Shown here piece after piece: positions 1 through 9,235 of a stretch of DNA of 64,000 nt. The position numbers and the translations under genes were made by a program. Source of the stretch: Geothermovivens sp964644845 (GTDB taxonomy: Bacteria > Zhuqueibacterota > Zhuqueibacteria > Oleimicrobiales > Geothermoviventaceae); the NCBI GenBank assembly GCA_964644845.1, contig CAZXXS010000097.1, positions 124,001 through 188,000 on the forward strand. The letters are read 5' to 3'. Numbering within the stretch: the first letter of the stretch is position 1; every line of letters starts with the position of its first letter. The notes beneath the pieces are model-generated. The model did no database searches and was not told the DNA's origin. It worked only from the letters and a program-made list of their open reading frames with translations.

Positions 1-264
1 CGCACCTTCAACGTGAAGCCCGACAAAATTGAGACGTCGAAGTACTACGACGTGGTGAACTTTGCTCGTTTTGTGAACATCCCGGGGCGGTATGCCTGGG
101 GCTTCAATGACACGACGTGCCCGCCGACGTCGATGTACGCGGCCTACAACGTGATCCCCGGGCCGAAGGAGCTGTGGCTCTACCTGGACACGGGGCACTG
201 GACCTACCCGGAAGAGCGGAAACGGATGGAAGATTGGCTGATTCAGCAGGTTCTCGGCGAATGA
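1..264 (+). CDS. Acetyl xylan esterase / cephalosporin-C deacetylase family protein, C-terminal fragment
   Basis: The reading frame is open from base 1 and ends at TGA 262-264, so only the last 87 residues are present. The fragment has the end of an alpha/beta hydrolase of the AXE1 family: the stretch YYDVVNFARF, then GFNDTTCPP in which the aspartate fits the catalytic acid position, AAYNVIPGPKEL, and DTGHW with the catalytic histidine near the end. Family members remove acetyl groups from xylan or other acetylated sugars. The nucleophile serine lies off the left edge. Sulfatase genes downstream on the same strand fit a carbohydrate-degradation setting, but a 489-base gap separates it from the next gene, so co-transcription is not shown. 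Confidence 0.75.
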   Translation, partial: RTFNVKPDKIETSKYYDVVNFARFVNIPGRYAWGFNDTTCPPTSMYAAYNVIPGPKELWLYLDTGHWTYPEERKRMEDWLIQQVLGE

Positions 265-753
265 TCCTGGGTGGACGAAGAGCTACGGCTCCGGAGTCGG
301 GGGGCTGACCTCTCGTGCCAACCTGGGGCTTGCCACCGGGCGGATGGACTCGGTAGAGCAAACGGTGCTGGGTAGGCTTGCAAGTCTCTTGTGGGGGCGA
401 TCCTGTGCGCAGGTACGAACACAGGGCGTTGTACCCGGGGATTTTGCGATTTTTTCGGCTGAAATCGGGAGACGTCGGTTAGCACTGGCCAGATCGGAAA
501 CGAGGGGGCACAGAGACGCAGGTGCGGCTACGCGATTTGACGGACGGTGCTCAGGAGACGTTTTTGCCACGAGAAACGCAGGGGGGAGCCGCTCAGGGTG
601 CCGTGACCTGGCAAATCGGCTGTGCCGACTACCCGGCACGAAGACCGGAGTCAAGCAACCGTTGCGAAACGCTCCGCGGCGCCCCTGCTTGGGCGCTTGG
701 CGTGTGTTCTTCGCAGGAGTTCTGGAGATCGTCTTCTGTCTCGAGGTTGGGCC
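265..753. other. Intergenic gap, no gene recognised
   Basis: Open frames exist on both strands but none has a credible ribosome binding site or a recognisable protein pattern. The only functional signal seen is the GAGG at 743-746 in front of the next gene. Confidence 0.5.
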
Positions 754-1827
754 ATGAATGTACCTCTTAGTGACCCGCGACCGGACGTTGGTTGGTTTCT
801 GGACGTCGTGGCTGGTCGCAAACCCATTTCGGAGCGTCCACCGTTGGTGGAGTACATCGTCGACGACGCCGTGATGCGACCCATCCTGGAGAATCTTGGT
901 GTACGTTGGGTGTCGCACGGGGCGCCAGGGTACTGGGACAACTTCGTCGCGTTCTGGCAGCGGATGGGCTACGACTTTGTTCGTTACGAAGTCAGCCCGC
1001 CGTACCCGACGAGAATTCGCGAGGGTGAGGATCCCAACGCGGCGGATGGACGCCGCCGCTGGGCCGAAACGGGCAAGGGGCCCATTCAGAATTGGGATGA
1101 TTACGAGCGCTACCCCTGGCCGGATGTGCCGGACGCGCTGTTCAAACCGTTCGAAGCGATTGCGGCGCGTCTCCCCGAAGGCATGGGCTTGGTGGCTTGC
1201 CACGCTGCCGGTATTTTCGAGCACGTGAGCGAGCTGTTCGGCTACGAAACGCTCTGTTTGATGCTCTACGACGATCCGGCGCTGGTGGAGGCTGTGTGCG
1301 AAGCGGTTGGGTCCCGAATGGTTCGCTTCTACGAGAAGTTACTCCAACTCGATGCTCTGGTCGCCGTTTTTCAGGGGGACGACATGGGCCACCGCTCCGG
1401 TACGCTGATCAGCCCGGAGCACCTGAGACGATTTTTCCTGCCGTGGCACCGCAAATTCGCTGAAATGGCCCACGCCAGTGGACGCCCGTACTACCTGCAC
1501 TCCTGTGGCAACGTGGTGCCCATCATGGACGACCTGATCGACAGCGTAGGCATCGACGCCAAACACTCGTTTGAAGACGCCATTTTGCCGGCAGACGAAT
1601 TTCATCGACGCTACCACAACCGTGTAGCGACCCTGGGCGGCGTGGACGTGAACGTGCTTGCCAACGGAAGCGAGAAGGAGGTTCGCGAGACGGTGCGCCG
1701 GCTTGTGGACGCGTGTGCACCGCTGGGGCGATTCGCTTTGGGCTCGGGCAATTCGATTCCAAGCTACGTTCCAGTGCAAAACTACCTGGCCATGATCGAC
1801 GAAGCGTTACGCCCTGTAGGAAGTTGA
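754..1827 (+). CDS. Uroporphyrinogen decarboxylase-family protein (not HemE)
   Basis: A 357-residue protein with the UroD/MtaA-type fold signature. Visible motifs are VFQGDDMGHRSG, ISPEHLRRFFLPWH and YYLHSCGNV; the HSCGN histidine-cysteine pair is typical of UroD-like proteins related to corrinoid methyltransferases rather than of heme-pathway HemE, whose N-terminal substrate motifs are absent. The frame stays open upstream to 622, but ATG 754 is preceded by GAGG at 743-746 and matches where the family starts. Such paralogues are common beside sugar-catabolism genes in marine and sediment bacteria, often with unknown substrate. Role here is unassigned; a methyltransferase or decarboxylase activity would be a guess. 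Confidence 0.8.
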   Translation: MNVPLSDPRPDVGWFLDVVAGRKPISERPPLVEYIVDDAVMRPILENLGVRWVSHGAPGYWDNFVAFWQRMGYDFVRYEVSPPYPTRIREGEDPNAADGRRRWAETGKGPIQNWDDYERYPWPDVPDALFKPFEAIAARLPEGMGLVACHAAGIFEHVSELFGYETLCLMLYDDPALVEAVCEAVGSRMVRFYEKLLQLDALVAVFQGDDMGHRSGTLISPEHLRRFFLPWHRKFAEMAHASGRPYYLHSCGNVVPIMDDLIDSVGIDAKHSFEDAILPADEFHRRYHNRVATLGGVDVNVLANGSEKEVRETVRRLVDACAPLGRFALGSGNSIPSYVPVQNYLAMIDEALRPVGS

Positions 1828-2348
1828 AGAACACTTGCCCCAGCGGACGGAACAGCGCGGGTCCCGGGGTAGAGGATGAGTGTCAAAGGGGGGGTCGCGC
1901 TGGTAGCGTGGCCACCGGTGACCACCAGTTCGGCTTTGCGCGCGGCGGCGTTTCCTGTTACTCCTGTGCGCGGACGCCGGGCTGTCTGCGATCGGTTCCG
2001 TTGGCGGGTTTGCGACGGGGAATTCGGCAGCCTTTGCCCCCGAGCGTTCCGAGCGGCATTTTGCCGCGGCGCGAGGGAGCCCACGAGACCGGCTGCATCC
2101 TTGTGTCCAAACACCGGGGCAAACTCGACGGGTTCTGTCGAGTTGTTGGGGACGCGAACTGGCTGCTGGTGGGTGCACCCCGGCTCTTCTCTGCGTGCGG
2201 TGCTTCACGCCAAGTATCCAAAGGTTCGGGGAGCGCGATGCGTTTGTTTCCTGATCTGACGGTTGTGAGAGCAGGGGCTGGAGCGATGCCGCGCTGATGT
2301 GGACGGCTGGTGTTTGGACACCGCTTGAAACAAACTGTGGAGACACCC
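1828..2348. other. Intergenic gap, no gene recognised
   Basis: A frame of 127 codons from 1876 is open but looks like random translation (Arg, Cys and Trp rich, no domain pattern, no Shine-Dalgarno). GTGGAGA at 2337-2343 serves the downstream sulfatase start. Confidence 0.5.
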
Positions 2349-3818
2349 GTGAATCGTCGGCGATTTTTGCGCACCTCTGCCCTGGGAGTGGGCGCTTTGG
2401 CTGTCTCCGGTGCTCTTTCCTGCAGGACGAAAGGTCACACAAAGTCGAACGTGGTCTACATCCTGGCCGACGACCTGGGCTACGCTGAACTTGGCTGCTA
2501 CGGCCAGGAAATCATTCGGACACCGAACCTGGACCGAATGGCTGCCGAGGGTGTCCGTTTCACGCAGCACTACTCGGGCAGCCCCGTGTGCGCTCCCTCG
2601 CGCTGTGTGTTGCTGACGGGTAAACACACAGGTCACTCTTACATCCGCGATAACGGCCGCGCACCTGGGCGCCCCTACGATCCGGACAGGGGGATTTTCC
2701 CGGGACAGAACCCCATTCCCGATGCGGTGTTTACCCTGGCCGAAGCGTTGAAACAGCGCGGGTACGCCACAGCGTGCATTGGCAAGTGGGGTTTGGGCTA
2801 CGAAGGCTCGACCGGCGACCCGAATCGCCAGGGATTTGATCTCTTTTTCGGCTACATCTGTCAGATCCACGCCCACAATCACTACCCTCGGTTCTTGTGG
2901 CGGAACGGACAAAAAGTCGAACTGGAGGGAAACACGGGAGGTTTGACTGGCAAGCACTACTCGACTGATCTTTTCGCTGAAGAGGCCAAACGCTTCATCC
3001 GGGAAAACAAAGATCGACCCTTTTTCCTGTACCTGGCGTTCACAGCCCCGCACGTGTCCATCCAGGTGCCCGAAGCGACGCTGGAACTGTACAAGGGTAA
3101 GCTGCCGGAAACACCCTACAAACACCGGGGTCACTACTTGCGCCATCCGTACCCGCACGCCGGCTACGCCGCAATGGTTACCCACCTGGACATGCGGATT
3201 GGCGAAATTCTGCAACTGCTGAAGGAGCTGGGACTCGAGAAAAACACACTGGTGATGTTTTCGTCGGACAACGGCCCAACGTACGACCGTGTCGGCGGGG
3301 CCGATTCTAATTTCTTCCACAGCACGGGTCCCTTGCGTGGCCGTAAGGCCAGCGTGTACGAGGGCGGTGTCCGGGTTCCGTTCATCGCCTGGTGGCCGAG
3401 GGTGATCTCGGCCGGCCGAGTGTCGGAGCATGTCTCGGCCTTCTGGGATGTGTTTCCGACGATCTGCGAAGTGACCGGCGCGCAGACTCCAAAGGGCCTC
3501 GACGGCCTCAGTTTTTTGCCCACGTTGCTCGGTCAAGGCCACCAGCCGCAGCACGAGGCCCTGTACTGGGAGTTTCGTTCTTACGGAGGGCAGCAGGCGC
3601 TTCGTTTCGGCGAGTGGAAGGCTGTGCGGACCGGTCTGCGACGTCCAGATTCGGACACGCGGATTCAGCTCTACAACCTGGCCGAAGACGTGGGTGAGCG
3701 ACAGAATGTGGCTGCCAAACACCCGGACCTCGTAGCTCGGGCAAGAGAATTGATGTTAGCCTCGCGCACGAGGTCGGAGCTGTTTCCCTTCCCGGAAATT
3801 TACCAAAGGGCGTGGTGA
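2349..3818 (+). CDS. Type I sulfatase 1, predicted Tat-exported lipoprotein
   Basis: A 489-residue arylsulfatase-family (alkaline phosphatase superfamily) enzyme that should cleave sulfate esters, probably from polysaccharide. The formylglycine motif CAPSR has its cysteine at residue 81, metal ligands are in ADDLGYAE near the N-terminus and SSDNGP in the middle, and the later LRGRKASVYEGGVRVPF block is characteristic. The N-terminus RRRFLRTSALG is a twin-arginine signal and ALSC after it fits a lipobox, so the protein is probably a Tat lipoprotein. I chose GTG 2349 over ATG 2310 because GTGGAGA lies 6 bases upstream and because both neighbouring sulfatases begin at this same twin-arginine sequence. 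The usual GKWHLG motif reads GKWGLG here, losing a commonly conserved histidine. First of three sulfatases in tandem. Confidence 0.93.
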   Translation: MNRRRFLRTSALGVGALAVSGALSCRTKGHTKSNVVYILADDLGYAELGCYGQEIIRTPNLDRMAAEGVRFTQHYSGSPVCAPSRCVLLTGKHTGHSYIRDNGRAPGRPYDPDRGIFPGQNPIPDAVFTLAEALKQRGYATACIGKWGLGYEGSTGDPNRQGFDLFFGYICQIHAHNHYPRFLWRNGQKVELEGNTGGLTGKHYSTDLFAEEAKRFIRENKDRPFFLYLAFTAPHVSIQVPEATLELYKGKLPETPYKHRGHYLRHPYPHAGYAAMVTHLDMRIGEILQLLKELGLEKNTLVMFSSDNGPTYDRVGGADSNFFHSTGPLRGRKASVYEGGVRVPFIAWWPRVISAGRVSEHVSAFWDVFPTICEVTGAQTPKGLDGLSFLPTLLGQGHQPQHEALYWEFRSYGGQQALRFGEWKAVRTGLRRPDSDTRIQLYNLAEDVGERQNVAAKHPDLVARARELMLASRTRSELFPFPEIYQRAW

Positions 3819-4110
3819 GGACGAGCGCCGAAACTGTGCCGGGCCCAAGGGTGCTTGCCGGCCGCTGCTCTTACGCAGGGGGACGTCCGTCAGTCGTCAC
3901 GGCTCGGGCTGTTTGTAATCAGGAGTGGCCTGGAAGGGGCCAGAGCGCGTTTTCAAGGGAACGGCGGTTGAGGATTTCGCAGGGCTGCCAGTGAGGGCCC
4001 TTAGGAAAAGCGTCGAGAGTGGAAACATCCTTCGGTTTCTGGGTTGCAAGGGGTAGGGCTGCGGTTGTCAGTTTCAAAGGATGTTGTCGATTTGAGTGAG
4101 GGATGCGGCC

Positions 4111-5529
4111 GTGGAACGTCGCGATTTCTTGCGGATCTCCGCTTTGGGACTGGGTTCTTTGGCGGTGTCGCCGCGGTGGCTCACGTCGGCGCCTCGCCGC
4201 CCCAATTTCCTGCTCATTTTGATTGACGACCTGGGCTGGAACAACGTCGGATTCATGGGCAGTCGTTTCTACGAGACGCCCAATCTGGACCGCCTGGCCC
4301 GAGACAGTGTGGTTTTCACGAACGCTTACGCGAACGCGCCCAACTGTGCACCGACGCGGGCCTGCCTTCTTACCGGACAGTACACCCCTCGACACGGGAT
4401 TTACACAGTGGGCAATTCGGCGCGGGGCAAAGCTCGCTTTCGCAAGCTTATCCCGGTTCCGAACCGGACCGTACTGCCCCGCAGTGAGGTCACTCTGGCA
4501 GAGGCGCTGAAACCGGCTGGCTACGTCAGTGCGTCCATCGGTAAATGGCATCTCGGGCGAGATCCCGAGTCGGGTCCGGTGAGCCAGGGATTCGATCTTA
4601 ACGTGGGCGGCTACGACAAAGGCCATCCGGTGAGCTACTTCAGTCCCTACCACAATCCGTTCCTTTCCGACGGCCCAGAAGGTGAGTACCTCACTGACCG
4701 CCTCACCGACGAAGCCATCACTTTCTTGCGGAAGAATCGGAGCCGACCGTTTTTTCTGTATTTTCCGACTTACGCTGTGCACACACCGTTGCAAGCGCCA
4801 GCCGAGTTGGTAGCCAAATACCGGCGCAAGAAGCCCGATGGGGGACAGGCCAATCCGGCCCACGGTGCCATGATGGAGAACGTCGATTGGAACGTGGGCC
4901 GCCTGCTCAACGCTTTGGACGACCTCGGTCTGGCGAAGAACACGGTGACCTTTTTCCTCTCGGACAACGGCGGTGTGAAGGGCATTACTTCGATGGCGCC
5001 GTTGCGCGGTGGAAAAGGCATGCTGTACGAGGGCGGGATCCGCATACCGGCTTTCATCCACTGGCCTGGCGTTACCGACGGCGGTCGGGAGTGTTCGGAA
5101 CCGATCTTGGGGATGGATGTTTATCCGACGATTCTGGAAATGGCCGGTGTTGCACCCCCTCGGAAGCACGTGATCGACGGCGTAAGTCTTGTGCCCCTGC
5201 TTCGGGGTGAGCGGACGCTCCGAAGGGAAGCCATTTTCTGGCACTTTCCTGCCTACCTGCAGGCTGCTTTCGACATGAGTGAAGCACGTGACCCGTACTT
5301 TCGTACGCGTCCGTGCAGCGTCATCCGCGCTGGCGATTGGAAACTCATCGAGTACTTCGAAGATGATGCCCTCGAGCTCTACAACCTCAGCGAGGACATC
5401 GGTGAGAAGACGAATCTGGCCGCAAAACTGCCTGGCAAAACGCGTGAGTTGCACGAGCGCCTTGTAGCCTGGCGCCGGGAAATCGGTGCGCCGATTCCGA
5501 CGCAGCGTAATCCGACGTACCGGCCGTGA
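4111..5529 (+). CDS. Type I sulfatase 2, predicted Tat-exported
   Basis: A 472-residue sulfatase with formylglycine motif CAPTR (cysteine 79), metal-binding DDLGWNN, an intact GKWHLG and LSDNGG, and the LRGGKGMLYEGGIRIP block. The signal ERRDFLRISALGLG is twin-arginine type, but no cysteine follows, so unlike its two neighbours this one is probably released by signal peptidase I rather than lipidated. GTG 4111 is preferred to GTG 4096 because GAGGG at 4098-4102 sits 8 bases upstream. It is more similar in motif order to sulfatase 3 than to sulfatase 1. The native sulfated substrate cannot be read from the sequence, and no formylglycine-generating maturase is encoded in the window. Confidence 0.93.
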   Translation: MERRDFLRISALGLGSLAVSPRWLTSAPRRPNFLLILIDDLGWNNVGFMGSRFYETPNLDRLARDSVVFTNAYANAPNCAPTRACLLTGQYTPRHGIYTVGNSARGKARFRKLIPVPNRTVLPRSEVTLAEALKPAGYVSASIGKWHLGRDPESGPVSQGFDLNVGGYDKGHPVSYFSPYHNPFLSDGPEGEYLTDRLTDEAITFLRKNRSRPFFLYFPTYAVHTPLQAPAELVAKYRRKKPDGGQANPAHGAMMENVDWNVGRLLNALDDLGLAKNTVTFFLSDNGGVKGITSMAPLRGGKGMLYEGGIRIPAFIHWPGVTDGGRECSEPILGMDVYPTILEMAGVAPPRKHVIDGVSLVPLLRGERTLRREAIFWHFPAYLQAAFDMSEARDPYFRTRPCSVIRAGDWKLIEYFEDDALELYNLSEDIGEKTNLAAKLPGKTRELHERLVAWRREIGAPIPTQRNPTYRP

Positions 5530-5619
5530 GCCCGCAAGGGGAGCATCTACGGTCGAGATCGAGTCGGGAGTGAAGCGGCAAGGGTTCTCCGGTTAGTTTT
5601 ACCACGAGGGAGGCGAGTC

Positions 5620-7080
5620 ATGAACCGACGTGAGTTTCTCAGGTTGTCGGCTTTGGGGCTTGGTGCGCTGGCAGTGCCGGGGTGTGTGGGGGCGAAGAGA
5701 CGGCGGCCGAATTTTGTGTTTTTCCTTGTCGACGATCTCGGCTGGAAGGACGTAGGATGCTACGGGAGCACATTTTACGACACGCCGAACATCGACCGAT
5801 TGGCGCGTCAAGGGATGCGGTTCACCCAGGCGTACGCGGCCAGCCCGGTGTGTTCGCCAACGCGAGCCAGCATCATGACCGGCAAAAACCCGGCACGACT
5901 GCACATTACCGACTGGATTGGCGCGAAGCGCCACAAGAAAGCGCTACTGAGTGCGGATTACGTGCACCAGCTGCCGCTGGAAGAGGTGACCATCGCCGAA
6001 GCCTTGAAAGAAGCGGGCTACACCACGGGCTTTTTCGGTAAGTGGCACCTGGGCAAGAGACCCTACTTTCCCGAGAATCAAGGATTTGACGTGAACGTGG
6101 GCGGTTGTGAGATTGGCCACCCGGGTTCCTACTTCTGTCCGTACCGCCGAGAGAAGGAACCTTATTTTCAAGTGCCGGGTCTGGAGGACTGTACGGAGGG
6201 CGAGTACCTGACGGATCGCCTTACGGACGAAGCGCTGAGGTTCATCGAAGCCAATCGTCAGCAGCCGTTCTTCGTGTACCTGGCGCACTACGCGGTGCAC
6301 GTGCCCCTTCAGGCGAAGGACCCGGACGTTGAGCACTACAAGGCCAAACTGGCCCAGGTGCCGCCTGCCTCGGGGCCCGATTTCGAGCGTGAACGGGATG
6401 CGTACACCAAACTCAAACAGGACAATCCGACCTACGCGGCGATGATTCACAGCGTGGATCAGAGTCTTGGCCGCGTTCTGGACAAGCTGGAGGAACTCAA
6501 TCTGGCCGAAAACACCGTGGTTATTTTCATGTCCGACAACGGAGGACTGAGCACGCTGCTCTGGAAGTGGGGCGCTACCGCCAATGTGCCGCTGCGGGCG
6601 GGAAAAGGCTGGCTGTACGAAGGCGGTATCCGTGAGCCAATGATCATCAAATGGCCTGGCGTGACTCATCCTGGCAGCGTTTGCCAGGAGCCGGTCATGA
6701 GCACCGACTTCTACCCAACAATCTTGCAAATGGCCGGATTGCCGCTTCGTCCGGAACAGCATCGGGATGGCCTGAGTCTGGTGCCGCTCTTGCGTGGAGA
6801 GCGCCAGCATTTGGACCGCGAGGCTTTACACTGGCATTACCCGCACTACCACGGTTCCGGAAGCATCCCCAGCAGTGCCATTCGCGTGGGCGACTGGAAG
6901 TTGATTGAGTTCTACCAGGAACACAAGGTGGAACTGTACAACTTGAAGAAGGATCTGAGCGAGCGGCACGACCTGGCACCAGAAATGCCGGACAAGGCTG
7001 AGGTCCTGCGCCAAAAGCTCCACCAGTGGCTCCGGTCCGTGGACGCCTGGATGCCGGAAGAGGTGAGACAAGGAGCGTGA
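5620..7080 (+). CDS. Type I sulfatase 3, predicted Tat lipoprotein
   Basis: A 486-residue sulfatase with CSPTR (cysteine 78), DDLGWKD, GKWHLG, MSDNGG and LRAGKGWLYEGGIREP. The N-terminus NRREFLRLSALGLG is a twin-arginine signal followed by the lipobox VPGC, predicting lipid attachment. ATG 5620 has a strong Shine-Dalgarno, GAGGGAGG, at 5606-5613. Only 90 bases separate it from sulfatase 2, so the two may be co-transcribed. Together the three enzymes suggest sequential desulfation of a complex glycan after deacetylation by an enzyme like the esterase at the left edge; that pathway link is inference. Confidence 0.93.
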   Translation: MNRREFLRLSALGLGALAVPGCVGAKRRRPNFVFFLVDDLGWKDVGCYGSTFYDTPNIDRLARQGMRFTQAYAASPVCSPTRASIMTGKNPARLHITDWIGAKRHKKALLSADYVHQLPLEEVTIAEALKEAGYTTGFFGKWHLGKRPYFPENQGFDVNVGGCEIGHPGSYFCPYRREKEPYFQVPGLEDCTEGEYLTDRLTDEALRFIEANRQQPFFVYLAHYAVHVPLQAKDPDVEHYKAKLAQVPPASGPDFERERDAYTKLKQDNPTYAAMIHSVDQSLGRVLDKLEELNLAENTVVIFMSDNGGLSTLLWKWGATANVPLRAGKGWLYEGGIREPMIIKWPGVTHPGSVCQEPVMSTDFYPTILQMAGLPLRPEQHRDGLSLVPLLRGERQHLDREALHWHYPHYHGSGSIPSSAIRVGDWKLIEFYQEHKVELYNLKKDLSERHDLAPEMPDKAEVLRQKLHQWLRSVDAWMPEEVRQGA

Positions 7081-8446
7081 GCCGAAAGTCTCGAGCAGAG
7101 CGGAGCTGGCCAAGCCTGAAGAAGCTGGTCTCCTAAGCTTTGGGTTTGGGGTTGAAGAGGTTCAGACGTACGGGCCTGCAGATCTTTGTGGAATCCCAGG
7201 TCCGGTGGAAGCCGAACCTCCGGGTGAAGAGCCAGGAGGCTCTTGAAGTCGCGACGTTGTTAAGCGGTTTTGTCTCTGATTTTGACGTGCGTTCCTGTAC
7301 ACCAAGGCGTGCGGTAATTTGCAAAAAGGGGTGTCACCCGTAGAACGGGGTGATGCCAGTGAGCAGGCGGATCCTGCTTCTGAACGGTGGAGCAGCACCC
7401 AGACAAAGAAGGGCTTGGCTCTCTTCCGGTGGAGGGAGACAACCCGGACCATGGATGACCCGGTTTGTTCTCTCAGGCGGAATCCGGAAAATGGGTTGGC
7501 ACCCCCAGGAGCGGTCAGACCTGGCGTCGCTTCTAACAGGGAAGGACATCAAGAGTCCGATCAAGAGGTTGACGCAAGAGTGGAGAACCCAGGAATCAAG
7601 TTGCGGCGGATTTGGAATTTGCGGAAAACGTCGAGGGAAGCCGACGCCTTCTGGACAGAAGGCCCGTGAAGCACAAGATCCTTCAGGGGTGAATCTCCAA
7701 CAGCTTCCCGCTTTTCGTGGAAACGGCAACGTCCTGGTGGGGGCAAACTCCCTCGATTTTCGCGTGCACTGACGAGCAGTGGTTGAGAAGTGTGTGCAAG
7801 AACAAGGTCCTTTCCCCTTTCGGCCGGATACGCCGCCAGAGTCTCGAAAGCGCGTCTCTTTGAAGCGGTCAGAATCTCAAGCCGACCCCTTCGTTGGCCG
7901 ATGTGGCGCCCAGGTTGACGCCTCCACTGTCTGCTGGGATCTTTCGTCCTTCAGTTCGAAGCAGCGTGCGTCGACCTGGTGGTCGTAGCAGGTCTTCTTG
8001 GCGTGTTCGTTCCTTCGGTTGGGCAAGCTTTGATCGCCCCGACGGTTGCGGCGGCAACCGGGGTGACAACTCTCGGAGGAAATGTAGACCTTGCCGTTGA
8101 AGCGGTGACTTCCGGGTTTCCTCTTGTGAGGTCGGCATTTGTGGTGATTTCTCTTGCCGCCACAAAGTGTCGAAGTGCTGTGGAAGACGAAATTGGCTGA
8201 GCCGGCTCGCTGCTCACGCCAGGTTCCGTTGGCGCACGCCTTCAGCCCTGCTACAGAGCATCTGGTGGTGGCGCTAACCTCGCTGGCAAGGACCCGTCCG
8301 GCTGGATGGCGCTGTGCGGCGCACAAGGCGGCGTAGCCCCCCACGTCAACACCTCTCGAGGCTTGCCAGCGGCTCTCCCCGCGGTGTGTACCTTCTCGCT
8401 CGCCGATTGTTAGCGACGGAAAACCTGGGGTCTCCCCGCTGGTTGC
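7081..8446. other. Long intergenic gap, no gene recognised
   Basis: Nearly 1.4 kb between the last sulfatase and the stop of a leftward gene. Several frames of 60-155 codons are open on both strands but none shows a domain, a signal peptide or a ribosome binding site. A GGGGTGTCACCC / GGGGTGATGCC-like local structure is visible near 7328-7356. Nothing else could be supported. Confidence 0.5.
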
Positions 8447-9235
8447 TCAGAAATGTGCCGTCACACGCAGGCGTGGGTAGGGCAGCACTTGTGCGTACCA
8501 GTTCCACCCGCGCCGACTGGTTATCTGGTTTTCTCGCCGGCGCGACACCCACAGCGCGTGGAGCCCGCTGATCAGGTGATTGGCGAGCACACCACCGAGC
8601 ATCAACTCGGCGCGGTTGTAGTACCGGTCACTCGTAACGCGCAGCTGCTCGTAGAACTGCCGATTCTCGGGGCTGTCCCACTGCCAGGCGTAGGCCTGTT
8701 TGTCACGGTAGTAGTCGCGCAGATTTCGAGCGCGGAGTTTCGCCTGATTGTAGTCGTTCAGGCTGTTGTAATTGCCGATGTTTACGTAGAAATCTTTGTC
8801 TTTGCCCGCTGGATCAATGCCTGCGTGGACGCGGGCGTACAGCCGGTAGTCGTCCTCCTTCCACTGGCCGGCCGCGTGAAAAGACCCTGCTGCGACCCAG
8901 AATGCTACTTCGGCGGCAAAAAAGGCCGCTGCGCTTTTCCGACTTCCCTGTACGTACTGTCCGAGCCCTGGAACCAAGAAAGAAAACAAAAGCGCCCGAC
9001 CGGGTGGAACGGGCCGCAAACCGTTGCCGTGCTCTGGAGAAGCGCCGGGTTCGAATGCTCCCTGCTGGGGCGTCTCAAGAGCAAGGGACTCCAGTGTGAA
9101 CAGGCCCTTTCCACTGCTTTGAAGAATTGACGTTGCGGACTGACCCCGGGCTGTGATGCCGGTTGCAAGCAACAAAAGCAACAAGAAAACCGGGGTAAGG
9201 CCAACGCTGCTCCACCATTTTGCTCTACCAGTCAA
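8447..9235 (-). CDS. DUF5683-type membrane-associated protein, copy A
   Basis: A 262-residue protein with an N-terminal hydrophobic signal (FLLLLLLATG) and the DUF5683 hallmark LFSFLVPGLGQYVQGSRKSA followed by a hydrophobic helix, then a Tyr, Arg and Asp rich region and a C-terminal segment beginning near GGVLANHLISGLHALW. The function of the family is unknown; members are common in FCB genomes and are thought to sit in the envelope. The start is TTG 9235, which overlaps the last 11 bases of the upstream paralogue; GGGAG lies 6 bases before it inside that gene, so translational coupling is likely. Third gene of a leftward operon with the propeller/Omp85 protein. Confidence 0.8.
   Translation of the reverse strand: MTGRAKWWSSVGLTPVFLLLLLLATGITARGQSATSILQSSGKGLFTLESLALETPQQGAFEPGASPEHGNGLRPVPPGRALLFSFLVPGLGQYVQGSRKSAAAFFAAEVAFWVAAGSFHAAGQWKEDDYRLYARVHAGIDPAGKDKDFYVNIGNYNSLNDYNQAKLRARNLRDYYRDKQAYAWQWDSPENRQFYEQLRVTSDRYYNRAELMLGGVLANHLISGLHALWVSRRRENQITSRRGWNWYAQVLPYPRLRVTAHF

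Noticed and set aside
1876..2259. A 127-codon frame upstream of sulfatase 1
   Set aside because: No ribosome binding site, no domain, and a composition like the other random frames in gaps.
2205..3722. A 505-codon open frame antisense to sulfatase 1
   Set aside because: It is the mirror of a GC-rich coding gene; the sense strand has clear sulfatase motifs and the antisense product shows no domain.
3919..5454. A 511-codon open frame antisense to sulfatase 2
   Set aside because: Same reason: complementary shadow of a well-supported sulfatase, no start-site signal.
9045..9065. A GGTTCGAAT sequence resembling a tRNA T-loop
   Set aside because: It lies inside the DUF5683 gene and no cloverleaf can be built around it. 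No other tRNA candidate was seen.
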